NCBI RefSeq assembly: GCF_014651615.1
Contig: NZ_BMXF01000007.1
Location: forward strand, 178,668 to 242,667
Direction: 5' to 3'
Length of the DNA: 64,000 nucleotides
Origin: Persicitalea jodogahamensis
GTDB taxonomy: Bacteria > Bacteroidota > Bacteroidia > Cytophagales > Spirosomataceae
The notes beneath the pieces were generated by a model. The model saw only the letters and a list, made by a program, of their open reading frames with translations. It was not told the DNA's origin and made no database searches. The position numbers and the translations under genes were made by a program. Positions 34,042 through 43,883 of the stretch are shown in pieces (positions within the stretch are counted from its first letter, which is position 1; every line of letters begins with the position of its first letter).

Positions 34042-35436
34042 CTACATTCTTTCCGGCTTCACCTCCGCCTCCCATTCATGCAGAAGTTTCCTAAGCCGTT
34101 CGGCGTCGGCGGGGCGCTTTTGCAGCAGGTTATTCTTCTCGCCGGGATCGGCTTTCAGGTCAAAGAGGTACTCGTCGCGCTTGCCTTCGTCGATGTCGAG
34201 GATGTATTTCAAATCGCCCGACCGCACGGCGGAGCGGACTTGGGCGGCGCGTTTCTTGCGCCAGAACAGGTTGCGGTCGTAATCCTTTTTACCAGAGACC
34301 AAGTGACCCACCATGTCCACGCCGTCGAGTTTGTGGCGCGGCTTAGCGTCGGTGAGCGCGGCCAGCGAAGCTGTAATGTCCATACTGATAAAGGGTTGGT
34401 CGGAAACTACCCCCGCAGGTACTTTTCCCGGCCAGTGGACGATGGCGGGTACCCGGATGCCGCCCTCGAAAACGTGTCCCTTGTTGCCCGAGAACGGGCC
34501 AGCGCTTCCGATGGTGGTCGGGCCGTTGTCGGAGAAGAAAACGACCAGCGTATTTTCGGCGAAGCCTTTTTCTTTTAGCTTGTCCAGAATCTGGCCGACG
34601 CCCCGGTCGAGGTCTTCGATCATGCGGGCGTAGGTTTTGGTGTCGCCCTTCGACCAGCGGTCCATGCCGAGTTTATCGGGCTGGTAGTCGTCGGCCCCCT
34701 GGTAGGGTTCGTGCGGCGTGGTGTAGGGGACGTAGAGAAAGAAAGGTTCTTCTTTCTTCTGGATGTTGAGCCACTCCACTGCCTCATTAGTGAGCAGGTG
34801 CGTCATGTAGGTACCCGCACGCTGGTGGGGCTGATCCTGGCGGTAGAAGTCGTGGTTGCCCTCCATCATCGTTCCCAGGAAAACGCCTACGGGTTCGGTG
34901 TGGTGGAAGTAGTCCACCGCTCCACCCAGGGGACCGATGGCGTAATCGAAGCCGTGGGCCGCCGGACGGTAAGCTGCGCCCTCACCCAAATGCCATTTAC
35001 CCACGATAGCCGTGCGGTAGCCACGCTCCTTCAGCATCGTCGGCAGCGCGCTCATATCGGTCGGTAGCCCCAGTTCGCCCTTGTCCGACAGGGCCTTGGC
35101 CTCGGGATAACGCCCGATGTTGCCCAGCCCGATGGCACATTCCAGTCCGCCCGCCCGCTGCTGGTAGCGGCCCGTAAGCAGGGCCGTACGGGTGGGCGTA
35201 CATTCGGGGCCGTTGGAATAAAAAGCGGTCAGCCGCGCCCCCTGCTTCGCCAGCGCGTCGATCCGGGGCGTCGTAATCCCTTTGGCCCCATAACACCCCA
35301 AATCTCCGTACCCCATATCATCCGCCAGAATGATGACAATATTGGGCCGGGATTTATCAGGCGAGTTCTGGGAAAAAGCCGGATAAACCAATAATAAAAG
35401 TAAGCAAAGACAAAAGGTTTTTTTTTTATTATCCAT
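34042..35436 (-). CDS. Sulfatase (family S1, formylglycine-type)
   Basis: I start at the ATG at 35434-35436 (MDNKKKTFCLCLL, 464 residues); an in-frame TTG 6 bp upstream lies in a heptamer array. A signal peptide ends at about PAFSQ. Formylglycine sulfatase marks: metal-binding ILADDMGYGDLG, the modification motif CTPTRTALLTGR (Cys, so aerobic FGE-type maturation), VGKWHLGEG, TTPHEPYQG, and VFFSDNGPT. It would remove sulfate esters from a polysaccharide in the periplasm. It is 20 bp downstream of the carbon-nitrogen hydrolase gene and in the same run as a SusCD pair. Confidence 0.93.
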   Translation of the reverse strand: MDNKKKTFCLCLLLLLVYPAFSQNSPDKSRPNIVIILADDMGYGDLGCYGAKGITTPRIDALAKQGARLTAFYSNGPECTPTRTALLTGRYQQRAGGLECAIGLGNIGRYPEAKALSDKGELGLPTDMSALPTMLKERGYRTAIVGKWHLGEGAAYRPAAHGFDYAIGPLGGAVDYFHHTEPVGVFLGTMMEGNHDFYRQDQPHQRAGTYMTHLLTNEAVEWLNIQKKEEPFFLYVPYTTPHEPYQGADDYQPDKLGMDRWSKGDTKTYARMIEDLDRGVGQILDKLKEKGFAENTLVVFFSDNGPTTIGSAGPFSGNKGHVFEGGIRVPAIVHWPGKVPAGVVSDQPFISMDITASLAALTDAKPRHKLDGVDMVGHLVSGKKDYDRNLFWRKKRAAQVRSAVRSGDLKYILDIDEGKRDEYLFDLKADPGEKNNLLQKRPADAERLRKLLHEWEAEVKPERM

Positions 35437-35456
35437 TATCAACTATCCACTCTCAA
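35428..35456. repeat. Heptamer array filling the gap between C-N hydrolase and sulfatase
   Basis: Units of the TTATCCA type (TTATTAT, CCATTAT, CAACTAT, CCACTCT) fill the 20-bp gap and run into the sulfatase start, ending at the hydrolase stop codon (35457-35459, other strand). Same unit family as 17663-17690. Confidence 0.7.
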
Positions 35457-36830
35457 TTAATTTTTCGGTTCCTGAATAAAAATATCCGCCTTTAAGTCGC
35501 CCAGGTGCCCCCAGTAGCGGGGTAGTTCGCTGATTTCGACTTCGGCGATAGCCAGCGTCCCTGGCTTGTCGGTCTGATCGAGCATCTGCCCGTCGTAGTC
35601 GAAGATGGCGGTCTTGATCCAGGGACCACGTACGTCGTAAGTACTGGTGACCAAGTACACCTGATTTTCGATAGCGCGGGCCTGGGCCAGCACCGGGTTT
35701 CCCCCGGCGATGGGCATGGCGATGATCTCGGCCCCGTTACGGCTGAGTTGGCGGGCCACTTCGGGAAAGTACAGGTCGTAGCAGATCATCATGCCGATTT
35801 TGCCGATTTTAGTGTCAAATACCGGATAGTCCGTGCCCGGCGTGAGGCCCGACGCGTTGGCTTCGGCTAGCGTCAGCACTACCTTGCGGTACTTACCGAT
35901 GAAGCCTTCCGGTCCCACCAGGATCGCCGTGTTGTAGAGCGTGTCGCGATCACCTTCCACCATTCCGGCCACGATATACATATTGTTTTGTCTGGCCAAT
36001 TCCTGAAAGGCATTGGTGGCAGCTCCGCCGGGGATGGGTTCGGCCACCTGGTCATTGGGCAAATCGGTAAATTTCTTGGTCAGCACCTCCGGCAGACAAA
36101 TCAACTTAGCTCCCTTGTCGGCGGCTTCTTTGATAAATGGCGCAAAGAGTCGGACGGCCGCCTCGGGAGTCTTGACTTTCGGCACTGTCTTGAAGGGCTG
36201 AAAAACGGCGGCCACTTTCACCTTTTGCTTGGCGGGGGAAGCGGTTTTTTGCAGCGAGAAATCCCGCCATTCTACCTTGGCACCACCATCCCAGCGTAGA
36301 TGCAGTTCCACCACGGCATGGGTGGCATTGGCCGGAGCCTTAAATACCGAAGCGACCGTAACGCTACCATCCTCGTTAACTTTTTCCCGGTACGGAATCT
36401 CGGGCCGGGCTGTCCAGGGCCAATCGGCCTCAGGATCAACGAAGGTTTCCAACCCAAGGCGCTTGTCGTTGTAATCGCGATCGCGCAACACGGTTTTGCC
36501 AGCAGCATTGAGCCAATGGATATTGACGGGCGTGGCCCTGCGCACGTCGGCGATGTTACTGACTTGCTTTTTAATGGAAAACGCGTAAAAGTGTCCGCCT
36601 TCCACGGGTACCGAAGCTTTCCACAGTCCGTGCTGATTTTTACGGTTGGTTTTGATACCCAGCACCTGACTACCGGATTCGGTGGTTTTTATATAAAATT
36701 CGGGGGAGAGCTTCGGCAGGATGCTTGCTGATTCCCAATGGAGAGCGCCCGCAACTTCCTGCGCCAAAAGCGTCTCCCCAAAAAGAATGATTACCGACAG
36801 GAGAAGGAATTTTATAAAATATTTTTTCAT
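35457..36830 (-). CDS. Exported carbon-nitrogen hydrolase (nitrilase superfamily) with N-terminal beta domain
   Basis: The 457-residue product has a signal peptide (IILFGETLLAQ), a roughly 170-residue N-terminal beta-rich domain (KASVPVEGGHFYAFSIKKQ, HAVVELHLRWDGGAKVEW), and a nitrilase fold from about 195 on. The catalytic triad is visible: Glu in LICLPEVLT, Lys in GKYRKVVLTLAEA and Cys in GMMICYDLYFPEV. Nitrilase-superfamily amidases are usually cytoplasmic, so a secreted form fused to a carbohydrate-binding-like domain suggests action on an amide in a glycan, such as an N-acyl sugar, but this is inference. It sits between SusD and the sulfatase. Confidence 0.88.
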   Translation of the reverse strand: MKKYFIKFLLLSVIILFGETLLAQEVAGALHWESASILPKLSPEFYIKTTESGSQVLGIKTNRKNQHGLWKASVPVEGGHFYAFSIKKQVSNIADVRRATPVNIHWLNAAGKTVLRDRDYNDKRLGLETFVDPEADWPWTARPEIPYREKVNEDGSVTVASVFKAPANATHAVVELHLRWDGGAKVEWRDFSLQKTASPAKQKVKVAAVFQPFKTVPKVKTPEAAVRLFAPFIKEAADKGAKLICLPEVLTKKFTDLPNDQVAEPIPGGAATNAFQELARQNNMYIVAGMVEGDRDTLYNTAILVGPEGFIGKYRKVVLTLAEANASGLTPGTDYPVFDTKIGKIGMMICYDLYFPEVARQLSRNGAEIIAMPIAGGNPVLAQARAIENQVYLVTSTYDVRGPWIKTAIFDYDGQMLDQTDKPGTLAIAEVEISELPRYWGHLGDLKADIFIQEPKN

Positions 36831-36965
36831 GATTTTTCCGGGTTGAAAACTATTTTCAGAGAGCTACTCCGCCCTTTCAGGGCTTTTCGACTGTTTATTA
36901 GGTCGGTAAACTACGGGCTGGATACTTCTGCACGACGCATCACTTTGTGCCTTTGCCGCTCAAAA

Positions 36966-38471
36966 TTAATACCCCGGATTCTGCTTGAACCGCGTCACGT
37001 CGATTTCCGTCTGCGGAATCGGGAACAGGTAGTCGCGGGCCGGATCCACTTTATGCGGTTCCAAAGAGTTTGCGCCTTCGAATACCTCTTTCAAAATTCC
37101 CCAGCGCTGGATGTCGAACCAGCGTTTCATTTCAAAGGCCAATTCGAGCCGCCTCTCCTCGCGAATAATTTGGATCAACTCGGTCTTGCCCACCGTAGCG
37201 GGGATATCCGCCGGGAATTTGGTTTCGGTCTTGCCGTTGAAGCGGGCGCGCTTGCGTACCTGGTTGACGTAGCCGATGGCTTCCGCTTTGGCTCCTTCCG
37301 ACTCAGCGATGGCCTCTGCCGCCATCAACAGCAGGTCGGCGTAGCGGTAGATATGGTAATCGTTGTCGGTACGGCGGTCGTTGCCGGCCTCCTGCGGTCC
37401 GGGGTAGCGGAAGTACTTGGCGATGTGCGGGCGTGGAGCGGTGAATTTCGTGTCGGTTAGGGCGGTGAGCTTGCCGTTGATGACCACCGAGTCCTCGAAG
37501 CTGACGCGCTTACGGTAGTCGCGCCCGTCCCAAGAGTTGTAAACGGCGAGCGACGGCACAACGATCGACGTGCTGCGTGGTTTGTAGTCTTTGATGCGGG
37601 TGTGCACCGCCAGCCAGTCGGCTTGGTAGGGGTAGTCGGTGAAGCCGTTTTGCCAATCGATGTTGAAGATGGGTTCACGCAGACGATTGGCCAGGTCGCC
37701 GTTGAAGAGATCCTGGTAGTTTTTTTCCAGTTCGTAGCCGTAGGCACCCGCCTTGCCAATGACGTAACGGGACTCCTGCGCCGCCTTGTCGAACATTTTC
37801 AGCGTCAGATACACATCCACCAGTTCGGTAGCCGCCGAGCCGGAGGTGGCCCGGTTGCGGACGCCGCCCGGCTGCTGGTCGGGCAGGTTTTCTTTGGCAA
37901 ATTTCAGGTCGGCCTCGATGTGGTTATAGATGACATTGGCGGGCGTGCGGCTGGCGCTGTCCAGGGCCGCCGCGCTCTCGACGGGACGGTCGAGGTAGGG
38001 CACCGCGCCGTGCATCCGCACCAGTTGGAAGTAGGAGTGCGCCCGGATGAACCGTGCCTCCGCTTCCAGTTTTTTCTTAATTTTCTCGTCGGCGTTAATG
38101 CTTTTGGCTCCCTGAATGGCCGTGTTGGCCGCTGAAATGGAACGGTAGAACGCATCCCATGCTTCGGAAATGTTGTTGTTGCTGGGATCGATGGAAAACT
38201 CGTTGACCTGAATGCGGTCGGCACTGGTGTTGCGGTCACCGATATCGACCATGTCGCTGCGCACCATGATCGTCATGGCGAAAGTATTGCTATAGATGGC
38301 CACGGCAGCGTACTCGGCGTAGGCTCCCATGATGGCCGCTTCCACATCACCGGGAGACTTAAAGAATGACTCTGGGGCCAACAACCCGATAGGTTTTTCT
38401 TCCAAGTTCGTGCAGGAGGAGTGCGCAGCAACAACAGCCAAAAACGTCAGGTGCAATGTCAGTCTTTTCAT
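36966..38471 (-). CDS. susD: SusD/RagB-type lipoprotein (partner of the STN-type SusC)
   Basis: I use the ATG at 38469-38471 (MKRLTLHLTFLAVVAAHSSC, lipobox Cys at 20; an ATG 12 bp upstream is possible). SusD-family marks include AWDAFYRSISAANTAIQGAK, FIRAHSYFQLVRMHGAVPYLD, and the C-terminal DYHIYRYADLLLMAAEAIAE, LAFEMKRWFDIQRWG and RFKQNPGY. It lies 153 bp after the large SusC at 38624-42049. It should be the surface glycan-binding subunit of that complex. Confidence 0.93.
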   Translation of the reverse strand: MKRLTLHLTFLAVVAAHSSCTNLEEKPIGLLAPESFFKSPGDVEAAIMGAYAEYAAVAIYSNTFAMTIMVRSDMVDIGDRNTSADRIQVNEFSIDPSNNNISEAWDAFYRSISAANTAIQGAKSINADEKIKKKLEAEARFIRAHSYFQLVRMHGAVPYLDRPVESAAALDSASRTPANVIYNHIEADLKFAKENLPDQQPGGVRNRATSGSAATELVDVYLTLKMFDKAAQESRYVIGKAGAYGYELEKNYQDLFNGDLANRLREPIFNIDWQNGFTDYPYQADWLAVHTRIKDYKPRSTSIVVPSLAVYNSWDGRDYRKRVSFEDSVVINGKLTALTDTKFTAPRPHIAKYFRYPGPQEAGNDRRTDNDYHIYRYADLLLMAAEAIAESEGAKAEAIGYVNQVRKRARFNGKTETKFPADIPATVGKTELIQIIREERRLELAFEMKRWFDIQRWGILKEVFEGANSLEPHKVDPARDYLFPIPQTEIDVTRFKQNPGY

Positions 38472-38623
38472 ATATAGAAGCATTAATTTTTAGCTGGATT
38501 GAAGCACGGTTTGAAGCATATTTCCGGCACTACATTTAAAAATTGTATTATCAAAGTGTGTGTATAGTGTTGAATCTTTTACCCTTAAAATTCTAAATAA
38601 ACAATCCCTTAACCCAAAAGGGT

Positions 38624-41600
38624 TTACAACCCCAAATTCACCCCAAACGTCACCGACTTGATATTAGGATAACTACCGTAGTCCAGGCCCAGGTTGATAT
38701 TACCGGACGCAGTACCGTCGGAGTTAAAGGCCACTTCTGGGTCCACGCCTTTGTATTTTGTAAATGTGAGAATATTCTGGGCGCTGACGTAGAGCCGAGC
38801 CTTCTGAATGCCCAGCTTGCTGAGCAAACCCAGCGCGAAATCGTAGCCCACCGTCAGGTTCTTTAAGCGCACGTAAGAGCCATCCTCCACGAAACGCGTC
38901 GAGATGCGGCTGTTGCGGTTGTCGGTGGCTTTCGGTATGTCGGTGTCGGTGTTGGTAGGCGTCCAGCGGCGCAGGGCATCGGTGGTGGCGTTGGTCGTGC
39001 CGTTGAGGCGGTCGAGTTCCAGCCGCGTCAGATTGAGGATGTCGCCGCCCACGCTGGCCTGGAAAAACACATTCAGGCTGAATCCCTTGTAAGAAAAGTC
39101 ATTGTTCAGTCCCCAGGTATATCTTGGGTTGGGGTCACCGATAATCTGGCGGTCTTCCGCGCTGAGCCTGCCGTCGCCATTCAGGTCGGCGAATTTCTCA
39201 CCTCCCGCCACCTGCTCGAAACCGCCACCGGGCAGGAAGTTGTCGCCTTGTTGGTAAACGCCCTCATAGACGTAGCCGTAGAACGAGCCGACGGGCGCTT
39301 CCTCCCGCAGAATGGCGTGTTGCAAGGCAGAATTAATAATGTTGGAAGGTGCGCCCGCGTAAATGATGTCCGTGCCGCCGGGCAGCGAGACTACCCGGCT
39401 GCGGTTGCGAGTGATGTTGAAGCTGCTGCTCCACTTCAAAGTACCCACCAAGTTTTTAGAAGAAATCATAAACTCTACACCCTTATTCTGTACCTCTCCG
39501 ATGTTTTCGAGGCGACTGGAATAGCCCGAGAAAGCCGGAATCGGCACCCGGAAAAGTAGGTCGGAGGTGTTCTTGACGTAATAGTCAGCGCTCAGGTCGA
39601 TGCGGTTTTGCAAAAAAGCCAAATCCAGGCCCACGTCGAACTGCGCAGTGGTTTCCCAGGTCAGGTCCTTATTGGCGATGGCCGTGGGCCGCACCGAGTT
39701 GATGATGGCGTTGTTGACCACGAAAAAGCTGTTTGACAACCGCGCCAGCGATTCGTAGGGAACGATGGCCTGGTTGCCCGTCAAACCGTAGCTAATGCGA
39801 AGTTTGGCATTGGAAAGTACCCGGTTTTTAGGAAAAAAGTCCTCGTTGCTCACGTTCCAGGCGAAAGCCCCCGACGGAAAGAACGACCACTTGTTGCCCG
39901 CGCTAAACTGCGACGCCCCGTCGTAGCGGGCGGTTCCCGTGAGGAGGTAGCGGTCGGCGAAGTTGTAGTTGACGCGCCCGTAAAAGGAGGCGATTTCGGA
40001 CTCACTCAGACCGGAATTGGGCGTTTTCAGCACCGTACCCGCGTCGAGGTTCCAGAAGCTGAACGCATCGGAAATGAACCCGGCGTTGGACGCGCCGAAC
40101 GATTCGTTACGGAATTTTTGGTAGGAATAGCCGCCGGTTAGCGTCAGGTGGTGTTTTTGGGCAAAAGTCTTGTCGTAATTCAGGTAGTTTTCGTTCAGTA
40201 TGTTGAAATTCCGGCGGTTGGAGAGCGAGGCGATGCCGCCGTTATCCTGTCCCCGGTTGCTGATGCGGTTGTTGTAGCTGCCGTTGCGGGCGTTGCGGAA
40301 AATGAAACCCACCGTGCTGTTGAAGGTCAGCCCGTTCAGTATTTTCACCGTTGCCCGCAGGTTGGTCTGTAAGTTTTCCCCAATGTTTTCGATTTCCCGT
40401 CCCCGCAGCACCGCCAGCGGGTTATCGGAGGGTGCGGCGTAAATCTTTGATACGTTGTAGTTACCATCGGCGTCGAACACCCCGACGGCTGGCTCGAAGC
40501 GGTAAGCCGCCGTAGTCACGCCCGGATCGGCGGCGGCGGAGGTGCGCTGGCTGTACACGCCGTCCTGCTTGGTGCGTGACATCAGCGAATTGAGCGACAG
40601 GCTGATGCATTTCGAAACATCGAAGGCCAGGTTGGTCGTCAGCGACATCCGGTTGTACTTCGAGGTGTGAATCACGCCCTGCTGGTCGTAAAACACGCCC
40701 GACACGTAGTACTTTACCCCTTCTTTGCCTCCGGCCACCGACACCTGATGGTTTTGGGTATAGCCTGGCCGATAAATCAGCGACTGCCAGTCGGTGTCGG
40801 CTTCCAGATTATTGAGATCGTAGTAGTCGCGGCCCCGGGCTTCGTTGATGTATTCGGCAAAGGGCCGGGCCGAAAGCAGATTCAGGCGGTTGATTTCCCG
40901 CTGCCGTGAATACGAACTGTTGACACTTACCTGCACCTTGCCCGCCTTGCCCGATTTGGTCGTGACCATCACCACGCCATTCGCTCCGCGTGAACCGTAA
41001 ATCGCCGTGGCCGAGGCATCTTTCAGGACTTCGATGGAGGCGATGTCCTCCGGCGGCGGTACGACACCACCCACCAGCCCATCCACCACGAACAGCGGCG
41101 CGGAGCTGGCGTTGATCGAGGTCGCCCCGCGAATCCTGATCTTGAAATCGCCGCCTGGCTCGCCGTTGGTGGACTGCACGCTGACGCCCGCCGCCCGGCC
41201 CTGTAGGGCCTGTACGGCACTCACGGCGGGGTAAGCCGTCAACTCCTGCTCGTTCACGCTGGCTACCGAGCCCGTCAGGTCGCTCTTCTTGACCGCTCCG
41301 TAGCCTACCACTACTACTTCTTCCAGCGCCTTCACGTCAGTCAGCAGGGTAATGTCAAGGTTCGACTGGTTGCTGATCGTCACTTCCTGCGGTAGGTAGC
41401 CCACGTAGGAAAATGACAGCGTAACGTCGCGATCGGGGACAGACAGACTGAATCGGCCTTCGGTATTGGTGGTGGTGCCGCGCGCACCGCCCTGTACCAC
41501 CACACTTACACCGGGTAGCCCTTCGCCCTTCTCGTCGCGCACCCGTCCCGTAATCGTGCGCTCGGCGGGGGCAGTTTGCGCACGGGCAGTCAGCGGATTT

Positions 41601-42049
41601 ACCAGGTCACCGATTTCGCGGCTTACGGGATTTCCAAGTGGTGAATTTCTGTTCTGCCGAGCCTGAAACCGGGCCGTTTTGGTGGCTTTTTCCACCTCCG
41701 ACTTACTCAGAATCAAGTAGCTGCTCTCGTTCATTTTTTTGAATCGCAGCCCGGCGGATTTCAAGACGCGCTCCAGGTTCTTTTCAAAACCGTCAGCTTT
41801 CTTCACAACATCCGGTTGCACCTTCAAACCTTCGACGGTTTTTATTTCAAAAAGTATATCCTTTCCGTAAAGGGTCTTTAACTGGTCGAGAACTTCTTTC
41901 AGGTCTTTGGCTGCGGGTTGCTGCGCGCTGGTACTTTGCGGAGGCTCCCCCTGGGCGAAAGCCAGGTTTTGGCAAAATCCGGGCGATGCTCCTGTCACCA
42001 GAGCCGCAAAAACACCCGACATGACAAATTGGATAATGGTCTTTTTCAT
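38624..42049 (-). CDS. susC: SusC-type transporter with N-terminal STN signalling domain
   Basis: The 1141-residue product has a signal peptide (ending TGASPGFCQ), an STN domain (about 48-118: KDLKEVLDQLKTLYGKDILF to YLILSKSE) that in TonB transducers contacts a FecR-type anti-sigma, a CarboxypepD-like domain (ITGRVRDEKGEGLPGVSVVVQ), TonB-box-like LEEVVVVGYG, plug and barrel ending SVTFGVNLGL. The STN domain marks it as a transducer as well as a transporter. It starts 26 bp after the FecR-like gene. Presence of its glycan should relay through FecR to the ECF sigma factor. Confidence 0.95.
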   Translation of the reverse strand: MKKTIIQFVMSGVFAALVTGASPGFCQNLAFAQGEPPQSTSAQQPAAKDLKEVLDQLKTLYGKDILFEIKTVEGLKVQPDVVKKADGFEKNLERVLKSAGLRFKKMNESSYLILSKSEVEKATKTARFQARQNRNSPLGNPVSREIGDLVNPLTARAQTAPAERTITGRVRDEKGEGLPGVSVVVQGGARGTTTNTEGRFSLSVPDRDVTLSFSYVGYLPQEVTISNQSNLDITLLTDVKALEEVVVVGYGAVKKSDLTGSVASVNEQELTAYPAVSAVQALQGRAAGVSVQSTNGEPGGDFKIRIRGATSINASSAPLFVVDGLVGGVVPPPEDIASIEVLKDASATAIYGSRGANGVVMVTTKSGKAGKVQVSVNSSYSRQREINRLNLLSARPFAEYINEARGRDYYDLNNLEADTDWQSLIYRPGYTQNHQVSVAGGKEGVKYYVSGVFYDQQGVIHTSKYNRMSLTTNLAFDVSKCISLSLNSLMSRTKQDGVYSQRTSAAADPGVTTAAYRFEPAVGVFDADGNYNVSKIYAAPSDNPLAVLRGREIENIGENLQTNLRATVKILNGLTFNSTVGFIFRNARNGSYNNRISNRGQDNGGIASLSNRRNFNILNENYLNYDKTFAQKHHLTLTGGYSYQKFRNESFGASNAGFISDAFSFWNLDAGTVLKTPNSGLSESEIASFYGRVNYNFADRYLLTGTARYDGASQFSAGNKWSFFPSGAFAWNVSNEDFFPKNRVLSNAKLRISYGLTGNQAIVPYESLARLSNSFFVVNNAIINSVRPTAIANKDLTWETTAQFDVGLDLAFLQNRIDLSADYYVKNTSDLLFRVPIPAFSGYSSRLENIGEVQNKGVEFMISSKNLVGTLKWSSSFNITRNRSRVVSLPGGTDIIYAGAPSNIINSALQHAILREEAPVGSFYGYVYEGVYQQGDNFLPGGGFEQVAGGEKFADLNGDGRLSAEDRQIIGDPNPRYTWGLNNDFSYKGFSLNVFFQASVGGDILNLTRLELDRLNGTTNATTDALRRWTPTNTDTDIPKATDNRNSRISTRFVEDGSYVRLKNLTVGYDFALGLLSKLGIQKARLYVSAQNILTFTKYKGVDPEVAFNSDGTASGNINLGLDYGSYPNIKSVTFGVNLGL

Positions 42050-42074
42050 TGGGGGAGGAATTTTGTATCGGCGT

Positions 42075-43079
42075 TTATCTTTTCTCCGAAAACGACACCT
42101 TGTCGCCCTGCCGGGTTACGCGGATGTCGAGCAGTTCGGAAAGCGTCAACAGTAGTTCGTCCACATCTTTGGCTTTAAACGACCCCATGAACTCCCGACG
42201 GGCGAGGGCTTCTCCTTCAACCGTCACGTCCAGTCCGTAGTCGTCACGCAATTGGTAGGCGAGTTCTTCCAGCGTAGTTTCTTCAAATACGAAGCGCATC
42301 TCCTCCCACTCGGAATACTGCTTCGCCTGTTGGGTCGTGCTGAGCTTCGCCTCATTGTCCCGGTTCAGGGTGACCAGGTCGCCGGGCTGCATCGTGATTT
42401 CCTTTTGCTGCTCGGCCTCCCGGTACTGCACCCGCACCTTCCCTTTTTCAAGCACCACACGAGAGTTGTGTTCGCGGGCGTAGAGCGTGAATTCAGTTCC
42501 CAGAACCACCACGTCCAGGTCGCGGGGCGTATGGACGATAAATTCCCGGTCGTCGGCCGTATGCGTCACCGAGAAGCTGCCCTCACCTTCCAGAAACACC
42601 TCCCGAGTGTCGCGGCCAAAGCTCCATCGCGGCACCCGCAACGCGGAGTTGGTATTCAGCTTGACCGCGCTGCCGTCTCCGAGCGTGAAGCTTTTCACTT
42701 CACCGTAGGCCGTTCGGTAGTTTTGGTACAAAATGTCATCGCGGAACAACCAGCCGCCCAGTCCCAGCAGCAGCAGCACGGTAGCGGCCACCGTCCACCG
42801 GGTCCAGATTCGACGGTTTCCACTTGATTCGACCGCACTTTCCTCCGCCACTACCAGCGGTTCGGGCTGCGGGTGGGCATCCACGAATTGCAGGAAACGG
42901 TTCATCGCCGGGTCGGTCGGGGCATCATACTGCAGGTGCCCCCGCTCCCACTCTTCCAGCCATTCGTAGTACTGCTCCTCGTTGGCTTCTTCCTTCACCC
43001 ATTCCGCGATCCGCTCCCGCTGCATGGGGGAGGTCTTGCGGTCGAAGTGGTCGAGAATCAACTGTTTCGTTATTTTCAT
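42075..43079 (-). CDS. FecR-family anti-sigma factor
   Basis: I start at the ATG at 43077-43079 (MKITKQLILDHFDRKTSP, 334 residues); 41 extra codons upstream in frame overlap the sigma gene's end and look non-coding. Layout: cytoplasmic helical domain with EQYYEWLEEWERG (about 35-50), one membrane helix (RWTVAATVLLLLGLGGWLF, about 108-126), and the periplasmic FecR domain with YGEVKSFTLGDGSAVKLNTNSALRVP and a C-terminal STN-like DUF4974 domain ending DIRVTRQGDKVSFSEKR. It holds the ECF sigma factor until the SusC transducer signals. Confidence 0.95.
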   Translation of the reverse strand: MKITKQLILDHFDRKTSPMQRERIAEWVKEEANEEQYYEWLEEWERGHLQYDAPTDPAMNRFLQFVDAHPQPEPLVVAEESAVESSGNRRIWTRWTVAATVLLLLGLGGWLFRDDILYQNYRTAYGEVKSFTLGDGSAVKLNTNSALRVPRWSFGRDTREVFLEGEGSFSVTHTADDREFIVHTPRDLDVVVLGTEFTLYAREHNSRVVLEKGKVRVQYREAEQQKEITMQPGDLVTLNRDNEAKLSTTQQAKQYSEWEEMRFVFEETTLEELAYQLRDDYGLDVTVEGEALARREFMGSFKAKDVDELLLTLSELLDIRVTRQGDKVSFSEKR

Positions 43080-43167
43080 TTCGATAAGGTGGTCTTGTAC
43101 GCTATATTCATAGACACGAGCCGCTTCAGCTACCCTGAGTGTCTCATTATGTTTTTGTTGAAAATTA

Positions 43168-43815
43168 TTACAAATGATCCCGTAACCCCTCCCGCATGGC
43201 AACGAGAGCCTTGCTCATATGGGTCTCCACGGTTTTGATCGACACACCCAACTCGTCGGCCACTTCCCGGTATTTCATTCCTTCGAAACGGTTGAGCAGG
43301 AAAACACGGCGGCATTGCGGCGGCAGTTCTTCGACGAGTTGCTCGACCCGGGCGGCCACCTCTTCGTACTGCGTGGCCAAAATGGGGCTGTGGGCCGGGG
43401 AGGAAGCATGCGCTTCCGCCGCCTCGATGCCTTCGTTTTGCAGGAACCGTTGCCGGAGGTAGTTCAGCGATTCGTTCCGCACGCTGCGGAAGAGGTAGTA
43501 GCGGTAAGAACTCGTAACCGACTCGTAGCTTTTTTTCTTCCAGAATTTGCAAAAGACCTCACTCACAATATCTTCCGCCAGTTCTTTGGAATAAACGTAG
43601 CGCACGGCGTGGCTGCATAGCACCGTATGGAAGCGCCGGAACAAAAGTTCGCAGCCCTTGCGGGGACTTTCCTCAAAGGCTTTCCTAATGAATAATTCCG
43701 AATCGCGAATGGTGTCCTGATCATTCTCAGATTCGCCCTGTTCCTGTTCGGAAAAAAGAAGCGGCTTGATGCCGGAAGGCTCTTCGGTCGATTGGTTGGG
43801 TGCCGGTACCTGCAT
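43168..43815 (-). CDS. ECF RNA polymerase sigma factor
   Basis: The 215-residue product has a long polar N terminus (about 40 residues), then region 2 (CELLFRRFHTVLCSHAVRYVYS, KELAEDIVSEVFCKFWKKK) and region 4 (LVEELPPQCRRVFLLNRFEGMKYREVADELGVSIKTVETHMSKAL). It is a FecI-like ECF factor of the Bacteroidota type, followed by its FecR partner and a transducer SusC. A 30-bp element 38 bp before its start also precedes the SusC gene at 45652-48657, which suggests autoregulation and a shared regulon. Confidence 0.95.
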   Translation of the reverse strand: MQVPAPNQSTEEPSGIKPLLFSEQEQGESENDQDTIRDSELFIRKAFEESPRKGCELLFRRFHTVLCSHAVRYVYSKELAEDIVSEVFCKFWKKKSYESVTSSYRYYLFRSVRNESLNYLRQRFLQNEGIEAAEAHASSPAHSPILATQYEEVAARVEQLVEELPPQCRRVFLLNRFEGMKYREVADELGVSIKTVETHMSKALVAMREGLRDHL

Positions 43816-43853
43816 AATGTATCGTAGGAATTAGGGGTGCGTCTCTTTACATA

Positions 43854-43883
43854 TAGACACAGCCCAGAGAAAATACCCCGAGT
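43854..43883 (-). promoter_or_regulatory. Putative ECF-sigma promoter before the sigma gene
   Basis: On the leftward strand: ACTCGGGGTATTTTC, four variable bases, then GGCTGTGTCTA. It is identical to the element at 48739-48768 except for the four variable bases. GGGGTA and TGTGTCTA would be the -35-like and -10-like parts. Confidence 0.65.

Noticed and set aside
43080..43202. Extended start for the FecR-like protein
   Set aside because: It would overlap the sigma gene's end and lacks FecR character; the ATG at 43079 gives a normal start.
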